From Chloracidobacterium sp. (lineage in GTDB: Bacteria > Acidobacteriota > Blastocatellia > Pyrinomonadales > Pyrinomonadaceae): a stretch of 64,000 nucleotides of DNA. How positions within the stretch are numbered: the first letter of the stretch is position 1; the number at the start of each line of letters is the position of its first letter. The DNA is taken from NCBI GenBank assembly GCA_016716365.1, contig JADJWM010000017.1:620001-684000 (forward strand). The letters run 5' to 3'. Positions 1 through 8,499 of this stretch are shown here, piece by piece. A program made the translations under genes and the position numbers. The notes under the pieces were generated by a model. The model did no database searches, was not told the origin of the DNA, and saw nothing but the letters and a program-made list of their open reading frames with translations.

Positions 1-541
1 CGCGCGTTTGTGCAGGGGTCATCCGCAGCTCCTTAAAGTCATGATAGACCGGGAGCGAGAGGACGCGTAGGCGGCCGGAAAGGCAGAACCGTCCCCAGCG
101 TGCAGATTCGGTAACGAGCGGGTGGCGCGGATCGTCGGTGCCGAAGACGGAAGCGGCTAATTCGCGGTGGTCCCATTCAAAGATCTCTTCGACGTCGAGG
201 ATCGCCAGAAGCTCATTTTTCTGATCGCGCAGGGCGATGGGAGTACCGACGGCTATCCCGTCCAGGTTATCGACAGAAAAGGTGACCGGGATCGGAAAGA
301 CACTCCCGTCGGCAAGCCGCATGTCGCCGCCGACTCGCTCAAGATCCGAACGGCCCATGAACGATCTAAGCGGGGAAAACCCGCCCGTGGCCAGGAGTTC
401 GAGGTCGCAAGTCTCGCGGCGTGTTAGCTGAACGGAAGGCAGTTTCGAGGCGAACTCGAATAGTTCACGGCGCTCCTCTGCCGGCACGAGCAGGTCAACC
501 AACTCGCCGCCATATGGTGAGATCAAAGAATTCTTTGCCAT
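1..541 (-). CDS. sat: Sulfate adenylyltransferase (ATP sulfurylase), N-terminal part
   Basis: Partial gene: the frame opens with ATG at 541 on the minus strand and stays open through the left window edge, giving about 180 residues. The N-terminus (SPYGGELVDLL), the block T-R-R-E-x-C-D-L-E-L-L and then GGFSPLRSFM at residues 53-62 match the PUA-like N-terminal domain of ATP sulfurylases. The family makes adenosine 5'-phosphosulfate from ATP and sulfate, the first step of sulfate assimilation. The catalytic domain with its HXGH-type motifs lies outside the window, so I cannot tell whether it is a stand-alone Sat or a Sat-APS kinase fusion. It is divergent from the inositol phosphate synthase gene. 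Confidence 0.85.
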   Translation of the reverse strand, partial: MAKNSLISPYGGELVDLLVPAEERRELFEFASKLPSVQLTRRETCDLELLATGGFSPLRSFMGRSDLERVGGDMRLADGSVFPIPVTFSVDNLDGIAVGTPIALRDQKNELLAILDVEEIFEWDHRELAASVFGTDDPRHPLVTESARWGRFCLSGRLRVLSLPVYHDFKELRMTPAQTR

Positions 542-756
542 CGGAGATCAAGTGTCGGGACGCTTAGCCCGGTCGGGTGCGTTCGGCCCGGCCAATCCCG
601 CTGAAAGCAGTTTCGCCCCTGGTAAATCTTATTCGAGATATAGCCTGGTTGCCTAAAACCAGACGCGAAGTTATCATTTCCTGTCCGAATTTAATGCGTT
701 TGACGGTTTGGGCTAGTGCTTGTCCGGTACAGTCTGGGCGCACAACGGGGATCATT

Positions 757-2073
757 ATGGTCGAGAAAGGCGTTGTGATCGCGCCGGCAAATGGAAAACT
801 TGGTGTCTTGCTCGTTGGGCTCGGGGCGGTCAGCACGACCCTTGTAGCGGGCGTCGAGGCCATTCGCCGGGGGATCGCTAAACCCGTCGGTTCGCTCACG
901 CAAATGGGCACGATACGTCTGGGCAAGCGGACCGATAATCGGTCCCCGCGTATCAAGGACCTCGTACCCCTTACAGAACTTGAAGATATAGTTTTCGGTG
1001 CCTGGGATATCTTTCCCGACAATGCGTTCGATGCCGCGATGAAGGCCGGTGTGCTCGAGAAGGACCTATTGAACCAGGTTTCCGAACAGCTTGGCGGCCT
1101 GAAGCCCATGCCTGCAGTCTTCGAGCAGAATTTCGTCAAAAGGCTGACCGGCACCAATGTCAAATCGGCCGCGAACAAGATGGAACTCGCCGAGAAGCTG
1201 ATGGAGGACATCGCTCGATTCAAGGCGGACAATGGACTCGACCGAATGGTAATGGTCTGGGCGGCTTCAACCGAGATCTTCCTTGAAGAAACCGGCGTTC
1301 ATGGTTCCATCGAAGCTTTTGAAAAGGGTCTTTACGACAACGATCCCGCCATCGCTCCCTCAATGATCTACGCCTACGCAGCGATCAGATCGGGGGTTCC
1401 TTTCGCCAACGGCGCGCCGAATCTGACGGCGGACATACCTGCCCTCACCAAATTGGCCGAGGAACGAAAAGTGCCCATTTGCGGAAAGGATTTCAAAACG
1501 GGCCAGACCCTGATGAAGACGATCCTTGCCCCGGGGCTCAAATCAAGGATGCTCGGGCTGGACGGCTGGTATTCGACGAACATTCTCGGCAATCGCGACG
1601 GCGAGGTCCTGGACGATCCGGAGAATTTCAAGACCAAAGAAGAATCAAAGCTCTCGGTTCTGGAGCATATACTCCAGCCGGAGGTCTATCCCGATCTATA
1701 CGACCATTTTTCGCATGTCGTCCGGATCAATTATTACCCGCCGCGCGGTGACAACAAAGAGGGGTGGGACAATATCGATATTTTCGGCTGGCTCGGCTAT
1801 AAGATGCAGATCAAGATCGATTTCCTTTGCCGGGATTCGATACTCGCAGCCCCTTTAGCCCTTGATCTTGCGCTCTTCCTGGATCTTGCCCAGCGCGCGG
1901 GCATGAAAGGAATTCAAGAGTGGCTCTCGTTCTATTTCAAAGCCCCGCAAACGGCGCCCGGCCTGTATCCTGAGCATGATATTTTCATTCAGTTGATGAA
2001 ATTGAAGAACACGCTCCGGCACATGCGAGGCGAGGATCTGATCACCCACCTCGGGCTCGAATATTACGATTAG
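757..2073 (+). CDS. ino1: Inositol-3-phosphate synthase
   Basis: 438 residues. It catalyses the NAD-dependent conversion of glucose 6-phosphate to 1L-myo-inositol 1-phosphate, the entry to inositol lipids and inositol osmolytes or thiols. The NAD-binding glycine motif (GLGAVSTT) is at about residues 21-28. The family blocks GKDFKTGQT, NILGNRDGEVL and FKTKEESK, which carry the catalytic lysines, are all present and in order. The frame is open further upstream to 577, but that extension is basic and low-quality and lacks family similarity; homologues start close to the NAD motif, so ATG 757 is preferred. No strong Shine-Dalgarno is visible. It belongs to the bacterial/archaeal short type rather than the roughly 510-residue eukaryotic type. 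Confidence 0.9.
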   Translation: MVEKGVVIAPANGKLGVLLVGLGAVSTTLVAGVEAIRRGIAKPVGSLTQMGTIRLGKRTDNRSPRIKDLVPLTELEDIVFGAWDIFPDNAFDAAMKAGVLEKDLLNQVSEQLGGLKPMPAVFEQNFVKRLTGTNVKSAANKMELAEKLMEDIARFKADNGLDRMVMVWAASTEIFLEETGVHGSIEAFEKGLYDNDPAIAPSMIYAYAAIRSGVPFANGAPNLTADIPALTKLAEERKVPICGKDFKTGQTLMKTILAPGLKSRMLGLDGWYSTNILGNRDGEVLDDPENFKTKEESKLSVLEHILQPEVYPDLYDHFSHVVRINYYPPRGDNKEGWDNIDIFGWLGYKMQIKIDFLCRDSILAAPLALDLALFLDLAQRAGMKGIQEWLSFYFKAPQTAPGLYPEHDIFIQLMKLKNTLRHMRGEDLITHLGLEYYD

Positions 2074-2362
2074 CTTCGAAAATCCCGAAAATTTTTATTT
2101 ATTGTCTATAATTTCCTTGCATACAAAGCACTTAATGTGCTAACAAAATAAAAGGGAACTTGCCTTCTTCGCGGGCAGAAACAGTTTCCGTCGGGAGGGA
2201 CCCCTTCCGAGTCCAAAGTCCAGCCAACGTAAAAATTATTGACATCATCACTATGACGACGGATTTGCCGCGGCATCTAATTGGGCAAATACGAGCCGGA
2301 CAATCGTCATTCGGTTAGTGAAAGGCCGCTTTTCGGGAGGCCCCCGACGAGGAGCGAATCAG
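2074..2362. other. Intergenic stretch upstream of the AAA+ gene
   Basis: 289 bases with no convincing ORF. It is AT-richer than its flanks. A perfect TATAAT hexamer lies at 2107-2112 without a clear -35 at the right distance, and a TTGACA lies at 2239-2244 without a -10 partner. Several GC-rich short inverted segments lie around 2160-2210. I recognise no riboswitch or RNA gene here. Confidence 0.3.
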
Positions 2363-3574
2363 ATGAAGAATGAGACCGCCAACAAGAAAACCAGTGTCAG
2401 CAAGGGCATAGTACTGGACCCCGATCGGAAAAGTCCCAGAGCAAAGGACTTCGAGGACAAACTCTCGGCGTTGATCGTAGGCCAGGAACGCGCTGTCCGG
2501 CGCTTGAGCGGCCTTTTTCAGATCTATCTGGCCGGAATGAACAATCCGCAGCGGCCGATCGGCACCATGCTCTTTTTAGGGCCGACAGGCTCAGGCAAGA
2601 CACGTGTGGTCGAGGCCGGTTCCGAAGTTCTCTTCGGCGAACCGCATGCGGTCGTCAAGATCGACTGTGCGGAGTTTCAGCATTCTCACGAGATCGCCAA
2701 GCTCATCGGCTCGCCTCCGGGGTACCTCGGGCATCGCGAAACGTCTCCGATGCTTACCCAGGAGAATTTGGACAAGGCGCACACCGACGACACCAAACTC
2801 ACGTTTGTGCTGTTCGACGAGATCGAAAAGGCGTCCGATTCGCTCTGGCAGTTATTGTTGGGGATACTCGACAAAGCGACCCTAACTCTCGGCGATAATC
2901 GCCGGGTAGATTTTTCGAGGACGATCGTCATCATGACCTCGAACCTCGGTGCGAGGGAGATGTCGGACATGATCTCCGGCGGCATCGGTTTCGCTCCCGG
3001 CAAGGCAGGCACGAAGCCGCGCGAAGACAGCGAGATCGACACAAAGATCTATCGGACGGCGCTTGAGGCAGCAAAACGGAAATTTTCGCCGGAGTTCATG
3101 AATCGGATCGACAAGGTGGTCGTTTTCCGAAGCCTAAAGGAACACCATCTTCGTCGGATCCTCGATATCGAACTCGCGGCTGTTCAGGACCGGATCACTG
3201 AATCTGCAGGGACCAAATTTGTGTTTGAGTGCTCGGACGCGGCGAAGGAGTTCCTGCTCCATGAAGGGATCGATCTGAAGTATGGAGCCCGGCACTTGAA
3301 ACGGTCGATCGAGAGATTCCTCGTTTATCCGCTTTCAAACCTTGTCGCGACTGAGCAGGTCGAAACGGGTGACTTCATCTTGATCGATTTTGACAAGGAG
3401 AAAGATGCGCTCACCTTTACGAAACATTCGGGCAAACTGATAGTGAGCGAGACCAATTTGAAGGAAGAAGACGATAAGCCGCTGACGAAGTCGGATGCCG
3501 TCGGAGCCCCGCTTCCCCAGGCCCAGGCCGCCCCCGTAATGTCAAAATCGAAGAGTGAGAATAACGACAATTAG
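2363..3574 (+). CDS. Single-domain Clp-like AAA+ ATPase
   Basis: 403 residues, using ATG 2363, which has AGGAG about 8-12 bases upstream; a 15-codon upstream extension lacks this signal. The protein corresponds to one AAA+ module of the ClpA/ClpB D2 type: Walker A GPTGSGKT at residues 73-80, Walker B FVLFDEIEKAS near 151-161, sensor 1 MTSNLG, and a Clp_D2-small domain with the sensor-2 arginine in GARHLKRSIERF. There is no N-terminal Clp_N repeat domain, no first AAA domain and no visible ClpP-binding loop. The last 60 residues are a charged, Ala/Pro-rich tail. It is probably an unfoldase or remodelling ATPase of unknown substrate. A strong terminator follows directly. Confidence 0.8.
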   Translation: MKNETANKKTSVSKGIVLDPDRKSPRAKDFEDKLSALIVGQERAVRRLSGLFQIYLAGMNNPQRPIGTMLFLGPTGSGKTRVVEAGSEVLFGEPHAVVKIDCAEFQHSHEIAKLIGSPPGYLGHRETSPMLTQENLDKAHTDDTKLTFVLFDEIEKASDSLWQLLLGILDKATLTLGDNRRVDFSRTIVIMTSNLGAREMSDMISGGIGFAPGKAGTKPREDSEIDTKIYRTALEAAKRKFSPEFMNRIDKVVVFRSLKEHHLRRILDIELAAVQDRITESAGTKFVFECSDAAKEFLLHEGIDLKYGARHLKRSIERFLVYPLSNLVATEQVETGDFILIDFDKEKDALTFTKHSGKLIVSETNLKEEDDKPLTKSDAVGAPLPQAQAAPVMSKSKSENNDN

Positions 3575-3599
3575 TAACGGTCTTGGATCCTAAGAGTTC

Positions 3600-3623
3600 G
3601 GGCGGCCTTGGTGCCGCCCTTTT
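3600..3623 (+). terminator. Rho-independent terminator after the AAA+ gene
   Basis: A perfect 7-bp stem (GGGCGGC at 3600-3606 with GCCGCCC at 3613-3619), a 6-base loop, then TTTTC. The T-tract is on the plus-strand side, so it serves the gene ending at 3574. It sits just before the end of the convergent glpK. Confidence 0.85.
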
Positions 3624-3628
3624 CTTTC

Positions 3629-5113
3629 CTATTTTGCCCAATTCAACGAACGCCGAACAGCTTCGTGCCACCGCTCCTTTCTGCTTGTCGCTTCTTCGGC
3701 GGAAATTTTCGGCTCAAACCTGGCGGCAGCCGTACGGTGACCAGAGAGTTCTTCGCGAGAGGCCCAAAAACCTGCCGCAAGGCCCGCGAAATATGCCGCT
3801 CCTAAAGCGGTCGTTTCGGTGACGACAGGCCGGACAACCGGTGTCTGCATTACATCGGCCTGGATCTGCATCAGCAAGTCGTTTGACGTCGCCCCGCCGT
3901 CAACATGAAGCTCCGACAGGCGGGTACCCGATGCTTCGATCATTGCATCGAGAAGGTCGGCGGATTGGAACGCGATCGACTCCAGGGCCGCTCGAGCGAT
4001 GTGAGCCTGCCCCGTTCCGCGGGTGAGGCCTATGATCAATCCGCGCGCTTCCTGGTCCCAATGTGGCGTTCCAAGCCCGGCGAATGCCGGGACGAAATAA
4101 ACGCCCCCGGAATCGACCACAGATCCGGCCAATTGCTCGACCTCGGATGATGCCGACAGTACCTTCAGCGAATCGCGAAGCCACTGAACTACCGCGCCGC
4201 CGATGAACACGCTTCCTTCAAGGGCGTATTCGGCCACGTTCCCCGTCTGCCAGGCGACTGTGGTCAGAAGGCCTTTAGCCGAATGTGCCGGAGTGGTCCC
4301 GGTGTTCTGCAGCATAAAGCAACCGGTTCCATAGGTGTTCTTCGTGTCGCTTTTCCCGAAACAGCCTTGACCGAATAGTGCGGCCTGTTGATCACCCGCT
4401 ATCCCGGCTATTGGAATGCCGGCTAGTTCGGGGACCGATGTAACTTCACCGTAGATCTCCGACGAGGTGCGAACGTCTGGGAGCATAGCCCTAGGAACGT
4501 CGAAGATGTCGAGGAGCTCTTTGTCCCACTCAAGTGACTTGATGTTGAACAGCATCGTCCTGGAAGCGTTCGAAACATCGGTTATATGACCGGCTCCGTT
4601 CGTCAAGTTCCAAACGAGCCAGCTATCCACGGTCCCAAAGGCTAGCTCGCCGGCCTCGGCCCGCGTTCGGGCGCCCGGCACATTGTCCAGAAGCCACTTA
4701 ACTTTGCTTGCCGAAAAATAGGCGTCGACCTCAAGCCCGGTTCTTTCCCTTATGAAGGATCCGTGCGACGCTTTCATTCGATTGCAGAGGTCCGATGTTC
4801 TCCTGTCCTGCCAAACGATGGCATTGTGGATGGGCTGTCCAGTCTTTCGATCCCAGATGATCGCGGTCTCTCGCTGATTCGTGATCCCGACGGCCGAAAT
4901 ATCACGGGCCGATAGCCCGGCCTTTTTTAGAGCAGTGGATGCCGTTTCGATCTGGGAACGCCATATTTCGTCGGGGTCATGCTCGACCCAGCCGCTTTGG
5001 GGAAAAATCTGTCGAAATTCCTTTTGCCCGACAGCGACGATCGCACCGTCGCGATCGAAGATCAAGGAGCGGCTGCTAGTAGTGCCCTGGTCGAATGCGA
5101 GGATAAAGGACAT
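3629..5113 (-). CDS. glpK: Glycerol kinase
   Basis: 494 residues, the normal length of the family. It phosphorylates glycerol to sn-glycerol 3-phosphate using ATP. The FGGY-kinase phosphate-binding motif DQGTTSSR is at residues 8-15. The substrate region (SGWVEHDPDEIW, NQRETAIIWD) and the second FGGY signature region (GLGTPHWDQEARGLIIGLTRG) are intact. It starts 13 bases after the arsC stop, so it may be the last gene of the arsenic operon. That position is unusual, because no glpF or glpD is nearby. Confidence 0.95.
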   Translation of the reverse strand: MSFILAFDQGTTSSRSLIFDRDGAIVAVGQKEFRQIFPQSGWVEHDPDEIWRSQIETASTALKKAGLSARDISAVGITNQRETAIIWDRKTGQPIHNAIVWQDRRTSDLCNRMKASHGSFIRERTGLEVDAYFSASKVKWLLDNVPGARTRAEAGELAFGTVDSWLVWNLTNGAGHITDVSNASRTMLFNIKSLEWDKELLDIFDVPRAMLPDVRTSSEIYGEVTSVPELAGIPIAGIAGDQQAALFGQGCFGKSDTKNTYGTGCFMLQNTGTTPAHSAKGLLTTVAWQTGNVAEYALEGSVFIGGAVVQWLRDSLKVLSASSEVEQLAGSVVDSGGVYFVPAFAGLGTPHWDQEARGLIIGLTRGTGQAHIARAALESIAFQSADLLDAMIEASGTRLSELHVDGGATSNDLLMQIQADVMQTPVVRPVVTETTALGAAYFAGLAAGFWASREELSGHRTAAARFEPKISAEEATSRKERWHEAVRRSLNWAK

Positions 5114-5126
5114 ATCGACGGCGAGC

Positions 5127-5585
5127 TTAAAGCCCGAGGACGTTTTTCACAAAATCGTCGCGAAGATAGGCATATATTCGGTCGCGGACCCTGCGAAACG
5201 CACCTACCCGATCATCAAATCCTCCCGGTGCCAGCCATGGATCTTCGAAGGGCTGATGCACAAGTTTAGTGCGGGCCGGGAAATAGGGGCAGTTCTCTTT
5301 CGCGTTATCGCAGACCGTAAGAACGTAGTCGAACTCGCGATCAGCGAACGAATCGACCGATTTGGATGTGTTCTTGCCGATGTCGATATCGAGCTCTGCC
5401 AAAACTGCAACCGCCTCGGGGCTGACGCCGATCGGCCTGGTACCGGCGCTATGAATTTCATATCTGTCTCCACAGATATGTTTAAGCAATCCTTCGGCCA
5501 TCTGGCTTCGGGCGGAATTCCCGGTACATAGTATGAGGACGCTTTTTTTGTCTTCTCCCATATTATTCAGGTTCGAATGGCTCAT
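5127..5585 (-). CDS. arsC: Arsenate reductase, thioredoxin-coupled (low-Mr phosphatase fold)
   Basis: 152 residues. It reduces arsenate to arsenite in the cytoplasm. The nucleophile P-loop CTGNSARS is at about residues 20-27, and the redox pair lies in the VCDNAKENCPYFP block, as in the S. aureus pI258/Bacillus type rather than the glutaredoxin-linked E. coli type. The start codon overlaps the stop of the upstream acr3 by four bases (ATGA), which suggests translational coupling of the reductase with the arsenite pump. An internal Met nine codons in (MGEDKK) is an alternative start. Confidence 0.92.
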   Translation of the reverse strand: MSHSNLNNMGEDKKSVLILCTGNSARSQMAEGLLKHICGDRYEIHSAGTRPIGVSPEAVAVLAELDIDIGKNTSKSVDSFADREFDYVLTVCDNAKENCPYFPARTKLVHQPFEDPWLAPGGFDDRVGAFRRVRDRIYAYLRDDFVKNVLGL

Positions 5586-6628
5586 GAGAATCTGTGCCTC
5601 TGGGTGAGGGCAAACTTTACAAGCAATATCAGAACGGGCACTTCGATCAACGGCCCGATAACGGCCGCAAACGCGACCCCGGAATTGATCCCGAACACAG
5701 CGATCGCGACGGCTATGCCAAGCTCGAAGTTGTTGCCGGCCGCCGTGAATGCCAACGAGGTGCTCTTAGGATAATCGGCCCCGGCCTTCTTCGCGAGAAA
5801 GAAGGCCGAAAAGAACATGATCACGAAATAAAAGATCAGCGGTATCGCGATTCGAATTACGTCAAATGGGATCTCGACGATCAATTGCCCTTTGTAACTG
5901 AACATCACGACGATCGTGAACAGCAAAGCGACAAGCGTGACCGGACTTATTCTCGGAATAAAAACTGATGCGTACCATTCGCTTCCTTTCGTTCGCAGAA
6001 GTACGAAACGCGTCAGCATTCCGGCAAAGAAGGGGATCCCGAGGTAGATCAGAACACTTTCGGCGATCTGTCCGATACTCACGTTGACGTCCGCTCCGGA
6101 AACACCTATCAGAGGCGGCAGGATCGTCACGAAGAAATAGGCGTAAAGGCTGTAAAAAAGGACCTGGAACACGCTGTTAAAGGCAACCAGCCCAGCGGCG
6201 TATTCGTTGTCGCCACGAGCAAGTTCGTTCCAAACTATGACCATCGCGATGCACCGGGCGATACCGATCATGATCAAACCGATCATGTATTCCGGCTTGT
6301 CGGACAAGAATGCCACCGCAAGGAAGAACATCAAAAATGGTCCGATCATCCAATTTTGAACCAGGGACAGGCCGAGTATGCGCGTGTTCTGAAAAACCGA
6401 CGGGAGCTCTTCGTACTTTACCCTTGCGAGGGGCGGATACATCATCAGGATCAGCCCCACCGCGATGGGAATATTGGTCGTGCCAACCTGAAAGCGATCG
6501 ATAAGATTCGCGGTTCCGGGCAGCAAATAACCTATCAAGACGCCGGCTGCCATCGCCGCGAATATCCACGCCGTTAGGAAGCGGTCCAAGAGCGATAGCT
6601 GAACATTTTCGGTTTCGCTTACCCTCAT
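5582..6628 (-). CDS. acr3: Arsenite efflux transporter, Acr3 family
   Basis: About 348 residues from ATG 6628; a GTG at 6646 would add six residues and neither has a clear Shine-Dalgarno. It is an inner-membrane arsenite exporter of the bile/arsenite/riboflavin transporter superfamily with about ten hydrophobic segments. Acr3 hallmarks are visible: MYPPLARVKYEELP near the N-terminus, IMIGIARCIAMVIVWNELARGD with the conserved arsenite-translocating Cys, and TAAGNNFELGIAVAIAVFG near the C-terminus. It lies between a cysteine-tailed membrane protein and arsC. Confidence 0.93.
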   Translation of the reverse strand: MRVSETENVQLSLLDRFLTAWIFAAMAAGVLIGYLLPGTANLIDRFQVGTTNIPIAVGLILMMYPPLARVKYEELPSVFQNTRILGLSLVQNWMIGPFLMFFLAVAFLSDKPEYMIGLIMIGIARCIAMVIVWNELARGDNEYAAGLVAFNSVFQVLFYSLYAYFFVTILPPLIGVSGADVNVSIGQIAESVLIYLGIPFFAGMLTRFVLLRTKGSEWYASVFIPRISPVTLVALLFTIVVMFSYKGQLIVEIPFDVIRIAIPLIFYFVIMFFSAFFLAKKAGADYPKSTSLAFTAAGNNFELGIAVAIAVFGINSGVAFAAVIGPLIEVPVLILLVKFALTQRHRFS

Positions 6629-6713
6629 GCGAATAAATATACGCACTGCCGCATATGAACTGGCCCGGCCAGGTCCTGATCTGATCCACTAACGACCGGA
6701 ATTCTCATTTCGG

Positions 6714-7298
6714 TCATGAGCAGCAGGCAAAACGCTTGCAGTGGATTAGGTCGCAGACGTTCTTGCAGTCAAGGGCTGCGACCTTATGATTCAACAGGGC
6801 CAGGTGAAGTACGCCAACCGCAAAGCTGCCGACCATGACCTTTATCGCGATCATCTCACCCATCCAGCCATAAGAACCGAGATAAACCTCCGACGAAACG
6901 CCCCATGCCGTCGCCGGCTTGGAGGCAAACATGAAAGCAAACGAAGCGATCTTCAATATCGTGGCCGCGACGTGGAACGCGTATTCGCCGGTGGTCAGAC
7001 CACCAAGCGATGCGCGGCTGTCGCCTTCCGTCAGGACGTCCAGCATTTCAGTCCCGATGGCGGCACCGACGAAAAAGACCGCTCCCCACAATGCGATCCC
7101 GCCAAAATCCTGATAGTAGAGCAGAAAAGTAAGCGGTACCATCAGGAAAGCAAACGTCATATGGAGTTTGTGCTCATATCGCGATTCAGGCCTCGTGTGA
7201 AGTTTGTATTTCCAGATGTGGAAATAGAAAAGGTCGACTGCACCGACGACCATGAATAAATTGAGGAAAACGAATCCGAGAAGTACTTGATATTCCAT
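6714..7298 (-). CDS. Arsenic-operon membrane protein with cysteine-rich tail, unknown function
   Basis: 194 residues with about five hydrophobic helices. I do not recognise a characterised family. The loop after helix 1 carries HIWKYKLHTRPESRYEHKLH, which is rich in His, Arg and Tyr. The last 17 residues hold five cysteines (C178, C182, C187, C192, C193) arranged CxxxC-x4-C-x4-CC, a plausible soft-metal or metalloid site. It is sandwiched between the PLP enzyme (15-base gap) and acr3, so it is almost certainly co-transcribed with the arsenic genes. It could deliver arsenite to Acr3 or sense or sequester it; that is inference from position and the tail only. Confidence 0.8.
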   Translation of the reverse strand: MEYQVLLGFVFLNLFMVVGAVDLFYFHIWKYKLHTRPESRYEHKLHMTFAFLMVPLTFLLYYQDFGGIALWGAVFFVGAAIGTEMLDVLTEGDSRASLGGLTTGEYAFHVAATILKIASFAFMFASKPATAWGVSSEVYLGSYGWMGEMIAIKVMVGSFAVGVLHLALLNHKVAALDCKNVCDLIHCKRFACCS

Positions 7299-7313
7299 TC
7301 AGAACTCCCTCCA

Positions 7314-8483
7314 TTAGGGCAAGGCATCATATATGTCCTGGCATATATCATCGATGTGTTCAACCCCGACCGAGATCCTCAAAAGTCCGTCCGATACACC
7401 GGCCCCGGCCCGCTCTTCCGGCGTCAGGGTCGCATGTGTCATAAGCGCGACAGGCTGGACCAGCGTTTCTACCCCGCCTAACGACGTGGCAAACGTGCAT
7501 ATCTTAAGATCGTTGACCAGCGATTTGGCGGCATCGGCTGTGCCTACATCGACACCCACCATCCCGCCAAACCCTCTCATCTGGCGTTTTGCGATCTCGT
7601 GATTTGGATGAGTTTCAAGTCCGGGATAGTGAACCGCACGGACCCTCGGATGGCTGATCATCGTATTCGCAAAAGCGAATGCGTTGGCATTGTGCCTCTC
7701 CATTCTCAAGGCGAGCGTCTTTATTCCACGCAGAACGAGCCAGGCCACCTGCGGGGCGATGTTGCCCCCATACAGTTTCGCCGGGCCGTGCCTGACCTTG
7801 TCGATCAGATCGCGGCTGCCGACCAAGATCCCCGCCGTCAGGTCGCTGTGCCCGCCGAGGTATTTGGTCGCACTGTGGACGACAAGGTCGGCACCGAGTT
7901 CGATCGGACGCTGGTTGAATGGCGTTGCAAACGTGTTATCGACAACACTGAGAATGCCGGCTTTTTTCCCGGCGGCCGCCACTTCGGCGATATCGGTGAT
8001 GCGGACGAGCGGGTTCGAAGGCGTTTCGATCCAGAACAGCTTCGTGTTCGGACGGATCGCCGCCGTGTAAGCTTCCGCATCCGCAGCATCGACAAACGTG
8101 GTCTCGACACCGAACTGTGTGCCAAGATGCTTGAGAAAATTAGTTGTTGTGGAATACATCGACTCCGGCGCCACGATGTGATCGCCTGAGCTGATCAGAG
8201 TGAAGGCCGTCGCCGAGATCGCCGCCATCCCCGAAGCGAATGCAAGAGCATTCTCGCCGCGCTCAAGTTCGCTCATCGTACGCTCAAGTGCGGCAACGGT
8301 TGGGTTGCCAAGGCGGCCGTAGAAATAGCCGTCCTTTTTGTAATTGTGTATCGCTATGCCTTCATCCGCGTCGGTGAAGGCGAAGACCGATGCCGGGTAG
8401 ATCGGCACCGAAAGGGCCCCGAAATGGGCTTCCCGGTCTTCGCCTGCATGGACGGCCTGTGTGAAAAACGAGTGATCGTTCAT
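7314..8483 (-). CDS. Cystathionine gamma-synthase/gamma-lyase-type PLP enzyme
   Basis: 389 residues. ATG 8483 is chosen because TAGGAG lies about 10 bases upstream; an in-frame TTG at 8528 lacks support. The Cys/Met metabolism PLP family is clear: YGRLGNPT, FASGMAAISA, VVDNTFATPFNQRP, and the PLP lysine in HSATKYLGGHSD. The family includes cystathionine gamma-synthase, cystathionine gamma-lyase, O-acetylhomoserine sulfhydrylase and methionine gamma-lyase, and the sequence alone does not decide among them. It sits inside the arsenic operon, 16 bases after arsI. A role in supplying cysteine or sulfide for thiol-dependent arsenic detoxification is possible but inferred. A distant paralogue is at 40652-41860. 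Confidence 0.9.
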   Translation of the reverse strand: MNDHSFFTQAVHAGEDREAHFGALSVPIYPASVFAFTDADEGIAIHNYKKDGYFYGRLGNPTVAALERTMSELERGENALAFASGMAAISATAFTLISSGDHIVAPESMYSTTTNFLKHLGTQFGVETTFVDAADAEAYTAAIRPNTKLFWIETPSNPLVRITDIAEVAAAGKKAGILSVVDNTFATPFNQRPIELGADLVVHSATKYLGGHSDLTAGILVGSRDLIDKVRHGPAKLYGGNIAPQVAWLVLRGIKTLALRMERHNANAFAFANTMISHPRVRAVHYPGLETHPNHEIAKRQMRGFGGMVGVDVGTADAAKSLVNDLKICTFATSLGGVETLVQPVALMTHATLTPEERAGAGVSDGLLRISVGVEHIDDICQDIYDALP

Positions 8484-8499
8484 CGTTGGAAAACTCCTA

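Noticed and set aside
564..1232. 222-codon minus-strand frame over the inositol phosphate synthase gene
   Set aside because: Shadow frame rich in Ser/Arg/Pro; the plus strand carries the conserved enzyme.
4881..5531. 216-codon open frame on the plus strand across glpK and arsC
   Set aside because: Antisense to two clear genes and lacks similarity or a start signal.
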